Below are positions 31,403 to 39,453 of a stretch of 50,789 nucleotides of DNA, one piece after another. This DNA is from DASSHA01 sp035693145 (lineage in GTDB: Bacteria; Chloroflexota; Limnocylindria; Limnocylindrales; CSP1-4). The notes under the pieces are model-generated. The model was not told the origin of the DNA. It saw nothing but the letters and a program-made list of their open reading frames with translations, and did not search any database. The translations under genes and the position numbers were made by a program. Numbering within the stretch: position 1 is the first letter of the stretch; each line of letters begins with the position of its first letter. The stretch lies in NCBI GenBank assembly GCA_035693145.1, contig DASSHA010000063.1, positions 1 to 50,789 of the forward strand. Direction: 5' to 3'.

Positions 31403-31876
31403 ATGGGCTTTCTCAACGAGCTGCTCGGCGGGCAGGCCGGGCAGCAGCTCCAGGACTTCGCCAGCCGCTGGCAGAGTGGCAACGCGCACGAGATGTCCGG
31501 CCAGGAAGTGGCCGACACCTACGGCAAGGTCGCGCCGAACCTGACGCCGGACCAGTACCAGGCGTCGGCGCAGGAGGCCTTCGAGAAGCTCACGCCGGAG
31601 CAGCGCTCCCAGTTCGCCCAATGGCTCCAGACGCAGAGCCAGCAGCAGGGCGTCGCGGTTCCCGACCTCAACGGCGACGGCGTCGACGATCGGCTGAGCG
31701 ACCCGGGCAGGCTCGCGCAGGTGACGACGCAGGTCCACCAGCAGAAGCCCGGCATCTTCGAGCAGCTGTTGGGGAAGGGTGGCACCGGCGGTCCGCTCGA
31801 CAACCCGATCGCCAAGGTCGCGTTCGCCGGCATCACCGCGATGGCCGCGCAGCGGCTGATGGGCCGCCGCCGCTGA
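31403..31876 (+). CDS. YidB-like/helical protein with a dockerin-type Ca-loop
   Basis: 157-aa soluble protein starting GFLNELLGGQAGQQLQDF, a pattern like YidB/DUF937 relatives. A Gln-rich helical middle (NLTPDQYQASAQEAFEKL) is followed by an Asp-rich loop PDLNGDGVDDRLSD near residue 90, which fits the DxNxDGxxD calcium loop of dockerin/EF-hand type. It ends with a helix containing AFAGITAMAAQRLMG. Start: ATG 31403, CGGAGG ~6-7 nt upstream. No signal peptide. It lies 100 nt after the GTPase pair and could be co-transcribed. Function unknown. Confidence 0.75.
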   Translation: MGFLNELLGGQAGQQLQDFASRWQSGNAHEMSGQEVADTYGKVAPNLTPDQYQASAQEAFEKLTPEQRSQFAQWLQTQSQQQGVAVPDLNGDGVDDRLSDPGRLAQVTTQVHQQKPGIFEQLLGKGGTGGPLDNPIAKVAFAGITAMAAQRLMGRRR

Positions 31877-32008
31877 GGATCTGACGCCGGGCCCGTCGAC
31901 CTGCGAGCCCGCACGGCGGTGCGGGCGTGCACCGGCGTTCGAGCGCGGCGAGGCGACTGTTACGTCCGGGCCCAAACCCGCACGGAATGCCTCGACGTCG
32001 CGCTGGCG

Positions 32009-32014
32009 TACGGT
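32009..32014 (+). promoter_or_regulatory. -10-like hexamer TACGGT before a small unknown gene
   Basis: TACGGT lies 8 nt before the ATG at 32023; GGAG also occurs between (32016-32019). Confidence 0.3.
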
Positions 32015-32022
32015 CGGAGTCG

Positions 32023-32406
32023 ATGCACCACCGTCGACCCTCGATCGTCCGTGACCGCGACTGGCGGGCGGGACCGCTTCCCTCGAGGCGGCTCCTCTTC
32101 GCGGTCACCCGCTCGCTTGCCGCCAGTCGCGACGTCGACGGCGATGACGGCGTGGCCGCGCTTCGCGCGGTGCTCGCTCGTGCGGTGTCGCACGGCCGGA
32201 CCCTCGAGGTCACGGTCGTTGGCGTCGGCGACGTCGTCGAGTCGCTCGCTGCGGTCGCCGGCCGGTTCCATGCCGAGCTCGTCGTCCGCCAGGTCCCGGC
32301 TGCCGACGACCCGGCGGTGGACGATGCGCTCAGGCGGGGCGCGGTGGTCGTGGCCGGGACGCTGGCGCCCCCGCTTGCGCCGGATCTCGCGCGTGCGCCG
32401 GCGTAG
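32023..32406 (+). CDS. Conserved-looking small protein, unknown
   Basis: 127 aa with alternating hydrophobic strands and helices (RRLLFAVTRSLAA, LEVTVVGVGDVVESLAAV, ELVVRQVPAADDP, GAVVVAGTL), which suggests a compact alpha/beta fold. No motif I recognise. The codons have the strong third-position GC of neighbouring genes, supporting coding. The frame is open to an ATG at 31987 and beyond, but the upstream residues are mostly Arg/Ser without structure; the ATG at 32023 has GGAG 3 nt and TACGGT 8 nt upstream. Confidence 0.6.
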   Translation: MHHRRPSIVRDRDWRAGPLPSRRLLFAVTRSLAASRDVDGDDGVAALRAVLARAVSHGRTLEVTVVGVGDVVESLAAVAGRFHAELVVRQVPAADDPAVDDALRRGAVVVAGTLAPPLAPDLARAPA

Positions 32407-32436
32407 CCCGAGCCCTGCGCCCTTCGGCGACCGCCG

Positions 32437-33207
32437 TCATCCGATCGCGTAGACGACGGTCACGCTCGCCTGGACGTCCTGTGTGCCGGGCTGGACCGGC
32501 GTCGCGACGTCCGCCTTGGCACCCCCGGCCGCGTACGGATACGGGTAGGGGACCGAGGGCGAGCTCTCGGTGATCGAGACGACGGCACCGATCGACACAC
32601 CGGCCGCGCGCGCCATCGCCTCGGCCTTGGCACGCGCCGCACCGATCGCCGCGACCCGCGCGTCGGCCTCGGCCTTGGCCGGATCGTCGACCTGGAAGGA
32701 GATCCCGTTGACGTTCGTCGCGCCGGCCGCGGTCGCGGCATCGATCACGCCGCCGGCCGCGTCGAGGTCCCGGATCGTGACGTCGACCTGCTCGCTCATG
32801 ACATAGCCCACGATCGAGGCGGCCTTGGGGCAGACGCTCGACGTCGGGACGTAGCCGCACTCGGGGGCGTACTGGGGCGAGAGCGAGATGCCGGTGGTCC
32901 GGATGTCGCGCTCCGCCACGCCCTTGGCCTTCGCGGCCGCGACGATCGCGCTCATGATCCGCGCGGCCTCCGCGCGAGCCGCCTCGACGGTCGGTTTCGT
33001 CGCGCTGATCCCGAGCCCGACGTGCGCGACGTCCGGGACGAGCGTGACGCTGCCGTTGGCCGACACGGTGATCGTTCGTGCGGGCGCGTCGCTCGTCCCC
33101 GTCACCGGCGCGCCGAGGACGGGAGCGGGTCGGATCGTCAGCGCGACGATGGCGACGATGAGGGCGCCGCCTGCGGCGGCGGCAAGCGTTCGGAGCGTGC
33201 TCGACAT
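32437..33207 (-). CDS. SIMPL-domain (DUF541) exported protein
   Basis: 256 aa. A signal peptide or anchor (LRTLAAAAGGALIVAIVALTI) precedes a DUF541/SIMPL domain: RTITVSANGSVTLVPDVAHVGLGI, KAKGVAERDIRTTGISLSPQY, VGYVMSEQVDVTIRDLDAAGGVID and GATNVNGISFQVDD, then ARAKAEAMARAAGVSIG. The family includes periplasmic YggE-type proteins tied to oxidative-stress tolerance and multimeric channel-like assemblies; its molecular role is unclear. Two Cys (~118-127) might form a disulfide outside the cell. ATG start at 33207; a TATCAG box lies 15 nt upstream. Confidence 0.9.
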   Translation of the reverse strand: MSSTLRTLAAAAGGALIVAIVALTIRPAPVLGAPVTGTSDAPARTITVSANGSVTLVPDVAHVGLGISATKPTVEAARAEAARIMSAIVAAAKAKGVAERDIRTTGISLSPQYAPECGYVPTSSVCPKAASIVGYVMSEQVDVTIRDLDAAGGVIDAATAAGATNVNGISFQVDDPAKAEADARVAAIGAARAKAEAMARAAGVSIGAVVSITESSPSVPYPYPYAAGGAKADVATPVQPGTQDVQASVTVVYAIG

Positions 33208-33354
33208 CGGTTCGGTTCCCCGCTGATACGCCGCCGGACGGCGGTCACCGCGGAGACGCCGACGGTCGCGCGAGGGTTCCGGCCCGTTTCCGTGACGGGT
33301 CGCGACCCGGTGCCGGGATGCACCTGGGCGGCCCTCGTTCCGGCCGCGGTCCGC

Positions 33355-34347
33355 TCAGCCCGCAGCGACGACCGTGTTCGTCGAGGCGCTCTTCGCCGCG
33401 TTGAACGTCGACTGCGTGTCGGCGTCGAACTGCGGGCCGTACAGGTTGCGCACGCCCGAGTAGCCGTACGAGTTCAGGCCACTCACCGTCCCCCGGCCGG
33501 TGCTCGCGTTGAAGCTCGACAGCCACGGACCCCCGGACGATCCGCCCGTCATGTCGCAGCTGAGGCCCCAGGTGAGGTTGTCGTTGAGGCTGTCGTGGAA
33601 GACGTTGCCGGCGCAGTAGCTGAGGTCGTTTCCGTGGTACTTGCCGGCGGCGGGATAGCCGAATGAATCGATGGACTGGCCGGTGCTCAGGCCGGCGAAC
33701 GAGATCGCCTGGGCCGGAACCGCCGCATCCAGCTGCTGGGAGCCGCTCTTGCCACCCGGGCCGACGACCGCGAACGCCCAGTCGTTGATCGTCGCCTGCG
33801 TGTCGAAGCCACCGGCCGTCGCGAACGCGCGATCCACGACGAGCGCCGTCGCGGTCCAGCAGCCGTACTTCGTGCGGGAGCAGGTGAACGTCGGGGCTGC
33901 GTCGAAGTCCGGGATGAACAGCCAGTTCGTCGCGAACTCACCGGTCGACTCGTCGATTGCGCAGTGACCCGCCGTCGCGACGATCGAGCGATTCGCCGTC
34001 CCATCCTGGACGGCGGTGCCCGTGCAGACCCAGGCGCCTCCGTCCATCTCGAAGTAGACCTTGCCGGTTGCCTGGAGGACCTCGCCGCCGCCCGTCCACG
34101 ACGCGCCCGTCACCGTCCCGCCGCCGCCGCCACCACCCGGCCGCTTCGCGGGATGGCTGACGCGGTCGCGCGGAACGGCGGCCTTCATCCGCTCGGGCGT
34201 CCAGTGACGGACGATCGATTCGTGTCGCGCTCTCGCGGCGTCGGCGCTCGACGACCCGGCGACGACCGCCGGCGCGAGGGCGAGGATCCCGGCCGCCAGG
34301 CCGGTGAGCGCCGCGGCCGAGAGGCCGATCGAGCGGGAACGCGACAT
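33355..34347 (-). CDS. Secreted trypsin-like serine protease
   Basis: 330 aa with a Sec signal peptide (LSAAALTGLAAGILALAPAVVAG), a ~50-residue pro-region ending in a poly-Gly linker, and a chymotrypsin-fold domain. The catalytic triad is visible: SIVATAGHCAID (His), TINDWAFAVVG (Asp) and CDMTGGSSGGPWLS (Ser). Cys residues around the S-site and in FTCSRTKYGCW suggest disulfides. It is likely an extracellular endopeptidase of the S1 family (glutamyl-endopeptidase-like arrangement). The ATG at 34347 has GGAGG 8 nt upstream. It is divergent from the GH18-like lipoprotein gene. Confidence 0.9.
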   Translation of the reverse strand: MSRSRSIGLSAAALTGLAAGILALAPAVVAGSSSADAARARHESIVRHWTPERMKAAVPRDRVSHPAKRPGGGGGGGTVTGASWTGGGEVLQATGKVYFEMDGGAWVCTGTAVQDGTANRSIVATAGHCAIDESTGEFATNWLFIPDFDAAPTFTCSRTKYGCWTATALVVDRAFATAGGFDTQATINDWAFAVVGPGGKSGSQQLDAAVPAQAISFAGLSTGQSIDSFGYPAAGKYHGNDLSYCAGNVFHDSLNDNLTWGLSCDMTGGSSGGPWLSSFNASTGRGTVSGLNSYGYSGVRNLYGPQFDADTQSTFNAAKSASTNTVVAAG

Positions 34348-34453
34348 GAGCGTGGCCTCCGGCAGGGCGAGCTGGGCCGCTGGATTGAAACAGCCGCGGA
34401 GGTCGTCGTCAATGGCCCCCGATCGGGCCACTGCGAGCGTCGGTCGCGGTTCC

Positions 34454-34459
34454 TATGCT
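34454..34459 (+). promoter_or_regulatory. -10-like hexamer TATGCT before the GH18-like gene
   Basis: TATGCT ends exactly 6 nt before the GTG at 34466, with no Shine-Dalgarno. Confidence 0.5.
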
Positions 34460-34465
34460 CGGCCG

Positions 34466-35785
34466 GTGCCCGCTTCTGCGTTGCGTCGACCGGCGCTCCG
34501 ACGTGTCGCGCTCGCGCTCGTCGCGTTGCTCGTGGCGAGCGCCTGCGACGCGCGAACCGTCCCGTCATCGACGACGGCAGGTCCGAGGGTCAGCGGGTCC
34601 GAACCGGTGCAGTCGCCGTCGGCCACGGCAACTTCGGCCACACCGGACCCGACCGTCGCCGTCCCGACGGCCTCGCCGATCCCGTCGCCGTCGCCGTCAC
34701 CGGCTCCGACCGTGCCACCCTCGACCGCGCCGGCCTCGACGCCGTTCGGCTTCGCCGCGAAGGGCATGAGTCACGAGGTCATGGCCTTCGCGACGGTCGA
34801 CCAGCTGGGGTATGCGGCGACCGCGATGGACCTCTCGGCGATCTCGACGCTCGCGTTCTTCGGGTTGACCGCCTCCTCGAAGGGGACGATCAGCCTGACC
34901 GGCAGCGGTGGCAAGGCGTGGACCTCGCCGACGATGACGCGGGTGATCGCCCGCGCGCACGCCGCAGGCACGAAGATCGTCCCGACGCTGGGACGGTTCA
35001 GCTGGAACGCGTCAGGCACGCAGGCCTCGAGGACGCTGCTCGCGAGCAGCGCCGCCCGCGCCAGGCTTGCGGCGGCGATCGCCGACATCGTCGTCCGGCG
35101 TGGCGTCGACGGCGTGAACGTCGACTTCGAGCCGATCCCGCACGGGCAGGGCAAGGCCTTCGGCGGGCTCGTGGGGGAGATCCGGCGTGCGCTCGATGCG
35201 CGACGGCCGGGCCTCCAGCTGACCGTGGACCTCGTCGGCCACTTCGATTCGTATGACGTCCCGGCGATCGTCGCCGGCAAGCCCGACGCCCTGTACCTCA
35301 TGGGCTACCACTACGCCGGCTGGTGGTCGAAGGTCGCGGGGTCCACGGCACCGCTCGGCGGTCCGCGCTACGACCTCGTCGACACCGTCCGGCTGCTCCG
35401 GCGGTACGTGCCGGCCGACCGGATCATCGTCGGGGTTCCGTACTACGGACACCTCTGGCCGACGACGAGCTCAGCCGTCCATGCCCGCACGACCGGGCAG
35501 GGGACCGACCTGCGCGTCTCGACCGCGCTCGCGCTCGCGACGGCGCACGGGCTCCGCTGGGATCCCGTCGAGCACGTCGCGTGGAGCCGTTGGCAGGTCC
35601 GTGACTGCTCGACCTGCGCGCTCCACTGGGTCGAGCTCTACTTCGACGATCCGCGGGCGGCGGCCGACAAGTGGGCCTGGGTCAACCGCGCGGGGCTGCT
35701 CGGGACGGGGATCTGGACGATCGGCTTCGAGGGCACGCCAAGTGGCTGGAACCGGGAGCTGCGGCGGGCGTTCCTCGCGGACTAG
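34466..35785 (+). CDS. GH18-like (YaaH/chitinase-fold) lipoprotein
   Basis: 439 aa. A lipoprotein signal (RRVALALVALLVASAC, lipobox ASAC at ~residue 29) is followed by a Ser/Pro/Thr linker to ~95, then a TIM-barrel of glycoside hydrolase 18. The catalytic segment is GVDGVNVDFEPIP, i.e. DxxxxDxE with Glu acid present and Asn in place of the first active-site Asp, as in YaaH-type spore/peptidoglycan hydrolases. Other strands: ALYLMGYHYAGWWSK and IIVGVPYYGHLWP; ending GIWTIGFEGT. It probably cleaves beta-1,4-GlcNAc polymers at the cell surface. The GTG is supported by a TATGCT box 6 nt upstream and by the signal peptide. Confidence 0.87.
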   Translation: MPASALRRPALRRVALALVALLVASACDARTVPSSTTAGPRVSGSEPVQSPSATATSATPDPTVAVPTASPIPSPSPSPAPTVPPSTAPASTPFGFAAKGMSHEVMAFATVDQLGYAATAMDLSAISTLAFFGLTASSKGTISLTGSGGKAWTSPTMTRVIARAHAAGTKIVPTLGRFSWNASGTQASRTLLASSAARARLAAAIADIVVRRGVDGVNVDFEPIPHGQGKAFGGLVGEIRRALDARRPGLQLTVDLVGHFDSYDVPAIVAGKPDALYLMGYHYAGWWSKVAGSTAPLGGPRYDLVDTVRLLRRYVPADRIIVGVPYYGHLWPTTSSAVHARTTGQGTDLRVSTALALATAHGLRWDPVEHVAWSRWQVRDCSTCALHWVELYFDDPRAAADKWAWVNRAGLLGTGIWTIGFEGTPSGWNRELRRAFLAD

Positions 35786-35797
35786 CGGCTCGAGCCT

Positions 35798-36025
35798 TCA
35801 GCGCCGCCGGCCGAGGCCCCGCAGCCACCCGCCGAGGGCCGCGTGCTCGGGAACGTCCGTGCTGATGACGGCCGGAACGAGCGAGCGGGCGAGCTCGCCG
35901 AGCGAGCGGGGCCGGCCGACGCCGTCCGGCGCGATCGCGCTGTCCGAGAAGTCGACGGTCGTCGAGCGGGCGACGTCAGGATCGACAGGGGCGATCGAGG
36001 AGCGCGGGGGAACGCGACGGGTCAT
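35798..36025 (-). CDS. Small hypothetical protein
   Basis: 75 aa without transmembrane segments. A Pro/Ser/Asp-rich first half precedes a short amphipathic helix region (SLGELARSLVPAVIS) and a basic C-terminus GWLRGLGRRR. Codon use (GC-rich third positions throughout) and AGG 8 nt before the ATG at 36025 support coding. It may be co-directional with nothing else; TAGGAT at 36066-36071 (minus) is a possible -10. No family recognised. Confidence 0.55.
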   Translation of the reverse strand: MTRRVPPRSSIAPVDPDVARSTTVDFSDSAIAPDGVGRPRSLGELARSLVPAVISTDVPEHAALGGWLRGLGRRR

Positions 36026-36140
36026 GAGAGCTACCTGCGCTTGCTGGGGGACAAGGTCGAACCGATCCTAGTCCTCCATCACGAGGCGTGGCATCCCCCA
36101 TCCGCGTAGGGCCGGCGGCAGCCCGATCGGACCTCCGGGC

Positions 36141-36968
36141 CTAGTACCCGGTTTCCGTGGTCTCGTTTCGCTCGACGGCCGCGTACGCCGCACCCGAGGC
36201 TGTCTGCGCACGTGGTCGTCCTGTGGGAGATGGGCCGGACGCGGTCGCGGCCTGGTCACGGACGCGCTGCGCGGCACCCTGACTGGACTCGTACCACTGC
36301 TCGGTGATCCGGGCGGCAACGTCGCGGCCGCCGAGGCCGAATGCCAGCCCGAAGGCGAGGGCGAGGGCACCGACGACGGCGATGAACAACGCGTTCACGA
36401 GGGTCGGCGCGATGCCGATCTGGTCGATCGCGACGACGACCGCGAGCGAGATGATCGCGACCTCGGCGACACGTCCCAGGATGTTCGCATTCGTGAAGCC
36501 CATCCGGCCCGCTCCGACCTCGATCGTGCCACGCACGAAGCGCGCGACGACCGGGGCGAGCAGGAGGATGATCGCCGCGACGATGAGGTTCGGCAGCCAC
36601 AGGACGACCTGGTTGAAGAGCTGGCTGATCTGGACGAGCCCGAGGACGTTCGCGGCCGCGTTCAGCGTGACGAAGCGGATGATCCAGCGGACGATCTCGG
36701 CGCCGACGATGCTGGGCCGGAACTGGCGCGGGACGTTGCCGTAGACATCGCTGCCGTGGGTGACGAACAGGCCGTCGGCGCCCGTCCGCTCGAGGGCCGC
36801 CCGGGTCAGTCGGGCCGCAACGTTCGAGATCAACCAGCCGATGATCAGGATGATGAGCGCGCCGATGATCTGCGGGATCGCGCCGAGCAGCGTGTAGATC
36901 GTGTTGGAGATCGAGGCGAATACGGCGTCGCCCCAGCTCTGCACCTGGACGATGGGTCCGTTCGGCAT
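36141..36968 (-). CDS. MscS-related 'conserved TM helix' membrane protein
   Basis: 275 aa with four to five hydrophobic segments: ~25-48 (LLGAIPQIIGALIILIIGWL), ~88-108, ~118-142 (LWLPNLIVAAIILLLAPVV), ~165-185 and ~190-212 (LFIAVVGALALAFGLAFGLGG). The last, Gly/Ala-rich and followed by GRDVAARI, resembles the pore-lining helix of MscS channels. The large MscS cytoplasmic beta-domain is missing, so it belongs to the short TM_helix (PF05552-like) group rather than being a full channel. The C-terminal ~40 residues are polar. ATG with GGGAGG 9 nt upstream. Confidence 0.85.
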   Translation of the reverse strand: MPNGPIVQVQSWGDAVFASISNTIYTLLGAIPQIIGALIILIIGWLISNVAARLTRAALERTGADGLFVTHGSDVYGNVPRQFRPSIVGAEIVRWIIRFVTLNAAANVLGLVQISQLFNQVVLWLPNLIVAAIILLLAPVVARFVRGTIEVGAGRMGFTNANILGRVAEVAIISLAVVVAIDQIGIAPTLVNALFIAVVGALALAFGLAFGLGGRDVAARITEQWYESSQGAAQRVRDQAATASGPSPTGRPRAQTASGAAYAAVERNETTETGY

Positions 36969-37040
36969 GGTTCCGGGCCTCCCTGTCGCCGTCGCGGCGT
37001 TGCGTTGGTTCCGCCCGAGGCTGCCAGCAGGGACGACCCG

Positions 37041-37301
37041 TCAGCCTTCGCCGGTCGGACGCTCGCGTTTCATCTGTCTCGCCTTCGCGGCACGGCGGCG
37101 GCGCTTCCAGGCGAGCCGCTCCAGCCGTTCCGTCAGGGCGTCGAACGGCACGAAGGGCGATTCGTCGGCGAGCCGGATGGACGGCAGCTGTCCGCGATAG
37201 ATCCAGCGCCGGATCAGCCCCGGCGGACGGCCGGTGATCAGCGCGACCTCGACGACCGAGTAGAGCGTCTTGCGTTCGAATTCCGGGAGCGGTTGCGCCA
37301 T
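37041..37301 (-). CDS. Excisionase/MerR-type helix-turn-helix protein
   Basis: 86 aa. A winged-HTH of the excisionase/MerR N-terminal type covers residues ~10-55: LYSVVEVALITGRPPGLIRRWI followed by YRGQLPSIRL (wing). A very basic C-terminus (KRRRRAAKARQMKRERP) would add DNA contact. No integrase or phage genes are nearby, so this is more likely a chromosomal regulator than an excisionase. ATG at 37301; no obvious Shine-Dalgarno. Confidence 0.75.
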   Translation of the reverse strand: MAQPLPEFERKTLYSVVEVALITGRPPGLIRRWIYRGQLPSIRLADESPFVPFDALTERLERLAWKRRRRAAKARQMKRERPTGEG

Positions 37302-37360
37302 CGCCGGCGAGCGTGCCGATCGCCGGGGTCAGCCGTCAAGCCCGAGCAGCCGTCGTCGCG

Positions 37361-37615
37361 CTACGGCAGCCGGTTCGGGTCCTCGCCGTGGGCGTTGGAG
37401 CCCTCGTCGGGGCTGCCCCGGCTGGCCGTCACGCCTTCGTTGGCGAGCCCGTCGCTCACGAGCATCCCGGCCTCGAAGATCTCGCGCGCAAGCGCCTCAA
37501 CCTCGAGCTCCGCCTCGTGCCGTTCGGGCGAACCCAGCGGCGACCGCCGGCGGCGCTCATCGGCGGCCCGAAGCTCGCGGAGCGACTCGAGGACGTCGTC
37601 GTCTCTGGCTCGCAT
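37361..37615 (-). CDS. Small charged hypothetical protein
   Basis: 84 aa, very rich in Arg/Glu/Asp, with one long helix (~20-55; ERHEAELEVEALAREIFEAG) and a polar Gly/Ser/Asn tail. No cysteines or membrane segment. ATG 37615 has GGGAG just upstream; a GTG at 37663 would add 16 residues. GC-rich third codon positions support coding. Function unknown; the excisionase-like HTH gene lies just downstream on the same strand. Confidence 0.55.
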   Translation of the reverse strand: MRARDDDVLESLRELRAADERRRRSPLGSPERHEAELEVEALAREIFEAGMLVSDGLANEGVTASRGSPDEGSNAHGEDPNRLP

Positions 37616-37804
37616 GCTCTCCCGATCCTGCCGCTTGCGGTCCAACAACCACGGCGTCGTCACTAGACTCGCTGCTGCTCACGGCTCGGGCGGTGTCGCA
37701 GCGGTCGTCGGCCCTTGCAGGTCCGTCGCAAGAGGCTGCGGAAACGCTCCACGGAACCGTCGGTCGCACCCTCCGGGACGGTACGCCGGCCGCGATCTGG
37801 CGCC

Positions 37805-38665
37805 TCAGGCCCCGGCCGGGCAGCCGGTCTCGTCGGGTAGCAGTGGTCGGACGAGCAGCATGTACGCCTCGCCAGCCTCGCGCCACAGCGTCAGCGCGTT
37901 CGCGCCGCGGGCGGCAACGAGGAATGTGCCGGCGTCCTCACCGGTCACCGTGAAGCAGCGCCAATCGGGGAGCGGCTGCGCGCCGTGGCCGGCCCTGGCG
38001 AGACTGACATTCGGGAGCGGCCAGTCGATCGTTCCGCGCCTCAGCCCGCCCGTCGTCGCATCGTCCCTCGCCGGGTCATGGCGGTGGACGAGGAGGCGGA
38101 CCTCAGCGGCCGTGTAGCTCGTCGTCGGGCCTGCGTCCGGCAGCGCCGACAGGAAGCCGCGGAGCTTCGAGCGGGCGGTGCGGGTCTCGTCGGTCAGGCC
38201 CTCGTCGCCGGCCTCGCCGAGCGCGTAGGCCGAGATCCGATGGTGCCCGTTCACGTTGCTGGTGAAGACCGTCGTGCTCGCATCCATGACGCCCCCGACG
38301 GGGTAGTCGGCATCCGGGCCGAACACCCCCGCGGCCGCAGCCTCCGCCAGGAGGTCGTCCACCTGCCGCATGGTGAGCGTGGACTGCTGGAGGTTCGGCA
38401 GGAGCGGGGAGGGGTAGATGGCGATCTGCGGACCCGGTCGGATGACCCGGCCGTCGCCGAGGAGCGAGAACGTCGGCAGCTCGGTCAGGCGCGCCGCTGC
38501 GGGGGCGAAGCCGCCCTCGACCGAGACGCGGAGGACGAGATCGCCGGGACGGGTCGGTCGATCGAACGGACCCGAGCTGCCGCTGCCGCCGGACGGCAGG
38601 ACGCCGCCGACGGTGCAGCCGGCGAGCTGGGCGATGAAGGGCAGCACGATGACGAAACGATGCAT
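37805..38665 (-). CDS. Predicted lipoprotein, unknown
   Basis: 286 aa. Lipoprotein signal FVIVLPFIAQLAGC (lipobox at Cys ~17), a Gly/Ser linker, then a mixed alpha/beta domain with LVLRVSVEGGFAP, LGDGRVIRPGPQIAIYP and STLTMRQVDDLLAEAAAAGVF near the N-terminal half, and DWRCFTVTGEDA plus ETGCPAGA at the C-terminus (possible disulfide). The pattern recurs in actinobacterial and Chloroflexi lipoproteins of unknown role. ATG at 38665 preceded by GAGGA 4 nt upstream. Confidence 0.75.
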   Translation of the reverse strand: MHRFVIVLPFIAQLAGCTVGGVLPSGGSGSSGPFDRPTRPGDLVLRVSVEGGFAPAAARLTELPTFSLLGDGRVIRPGPQIAIYPSPLLPNLQQSTLTMRQVDDLLAEAAAAGVFGPDADYPVGGVMDASTTVFTSNVNGHHRISAYALGEAGDEGLTDETRTARSKLRGFLSALPDAGPTTSYTAAEVRLLVHRHDPARDDATTGGLRRGTIDWPLPNVSLARAGHGAQPLPDWRCFTVTGEDAGTFLVAARGANALTLWREAGEAYMLLVRPLLPDETGCPAGA

Positions 38666-38722
38666 GGGGTCCTCGCGAGGTCGAGCGTCCTCGCCGAGAC
38701 GTCCCGAACCCGCTCGCGGTTC

Positions 38723-38959
38723 CTACCGCTCGGGACGTCGGGCCCGATCCGGACGCGCGTCGCGAGCCTGACGATCGAGGGCCTGCTTGAACCACTTGGC
38801 TGAGCCGTCGTTCATCAGCGCCCGGTCGTGGGCGCCCAGGTCGTGGTCGCGGCGTCGCATCCGGGCGCGCTCGACGGCCGGGAGGTCGTCGTCGGCCGCC
38901 GTCTCGTCGTCGTTCGGAAGATCCGCGACCGGATCGTCGGAGGTCGGCGGGCGGTCCAC
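38723..38959 (-). CDS. Small hydrophilic hypothetical protein
   Basis: 78 aa from a GTG at 38959. An acidic N-terminal half (TSDDPVADLPNDDETAADDD) is followed by a basic, helical C-terminal half containing ALMNDGSAKWFKQALDRQA. Third codon positions are GC-rich as in neighbours. The frame is open ~110 nt further upstream but only with Arg-rich sequence that overlaps the promoter zone of the divergent zinc-ribbon gene. The start is uncertain; function unknown. Confidence 0.5.
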   Translation of the reverse strand: MDRPPTSDDPVADLPNDDETAADDDLPAVERARMRRRDHDLGAHDRALMNDGSAKWFKQALDRQARDARPDRARRPER

Positions 38960-39157
38960 GGTGTCATCTTCGCTCCGCCGCGCAAGTCGCCGCGACGAGG
39001 CGAGGTGGGCACGTGGCACTCCGTAACGGGCCGCTGGCCTTCGCGCCGATCTGCGGGCCCGGCGAGCCACGATCGAGGTCTCGCCCGCGGCGCCGTTCGC
39101 AAGCGGCTAGCCACGAACCGCTTCACGGGAAGCGCGCGGCGGCAAGTGAACGGGCGG

Positions 39158-39163
39158 TATCAC
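39158..39163 (+). promoter_or_regulatory. -10-like hexamer TATCAC before the zinc-ribbon gene
   Basis: TATCAC ends 6 nt before the GTG at 39170; the 6 nt contain GGAG, so either leaderless or a tight Shine-Dalgarno is possible. Confidence 0.35.
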
Positions 39164-39169
39164 CGGAGC

Positions 39170-39418
39170 GTGCGTGCCCTCGAAGCGTGTCCGAGCTGCG
39201 GCGCCGTGGCCTGGTACCGCGACGGCGTGACGATCGTCGCCTCGGCCGGCGGTGACCTCGTGGTGCGCCGGGTCATGCCGTCGGCGCTCCCGGGCGAGGA
39301 CTGGAGCTGCGCCGAATGCGGCCGTGAGATCGGTTCCCGCCTCCCGCTCGCGCGGCGCCTGGACGAGCTCTCGGATGGCGCAGAGGACGCGATCGGCCGG
39401 ACGGGCTTCGTCGCCTGA
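39170..39418 (+). CDS. Zinc-ribbon small protein
   Basis: 82 aa with two Cys pairs, ACPSCGAVAWYRDG (residues ~7/10) and WSCAECGREIGSR (~49/52), spaced as a zinc ribbon. The two strands between (TIVASAGGDLVVRRVMP) fit a rubredoxin-like knuckle. The C-terminal ~25 residues are helical. Such proteins usually mediate protein or nucleic-acid contacts. A GTG at 39146 would add 8 residues; I prefer 39170 because of the TATCAC box and GGAG immediately upstream. It is convergent with the MBL hydrolase gene. Confidence 0.7.
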   Translation: MRALEACPSCGAVAWYRDGVTIVASAGGDLVVRRVMPSALPGEDWSCAECGREIGSRLPLARRLDELSDGAEDAIGRTGFVA

Positions 39419-39453
39419 TCGATGATGCCGGGAGATCCGGCGCGCGGCCCGCG

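Noticed and set aside
28807..31518. Long open frame antisense to the GTPase pair
   Set aside because: A GC-driven shadow; no domain, no start signal.
34466..35785. Asn in the GH18 catalytic motif as a loss of function
   Set aside because: YaaH-type GH18 proteins commonly have this form, and the key Glu is present.
37041..37301. Excisionase implying an integrated element
   Set aside because: No integrase, att repeats, phage genes or composition change nearby.
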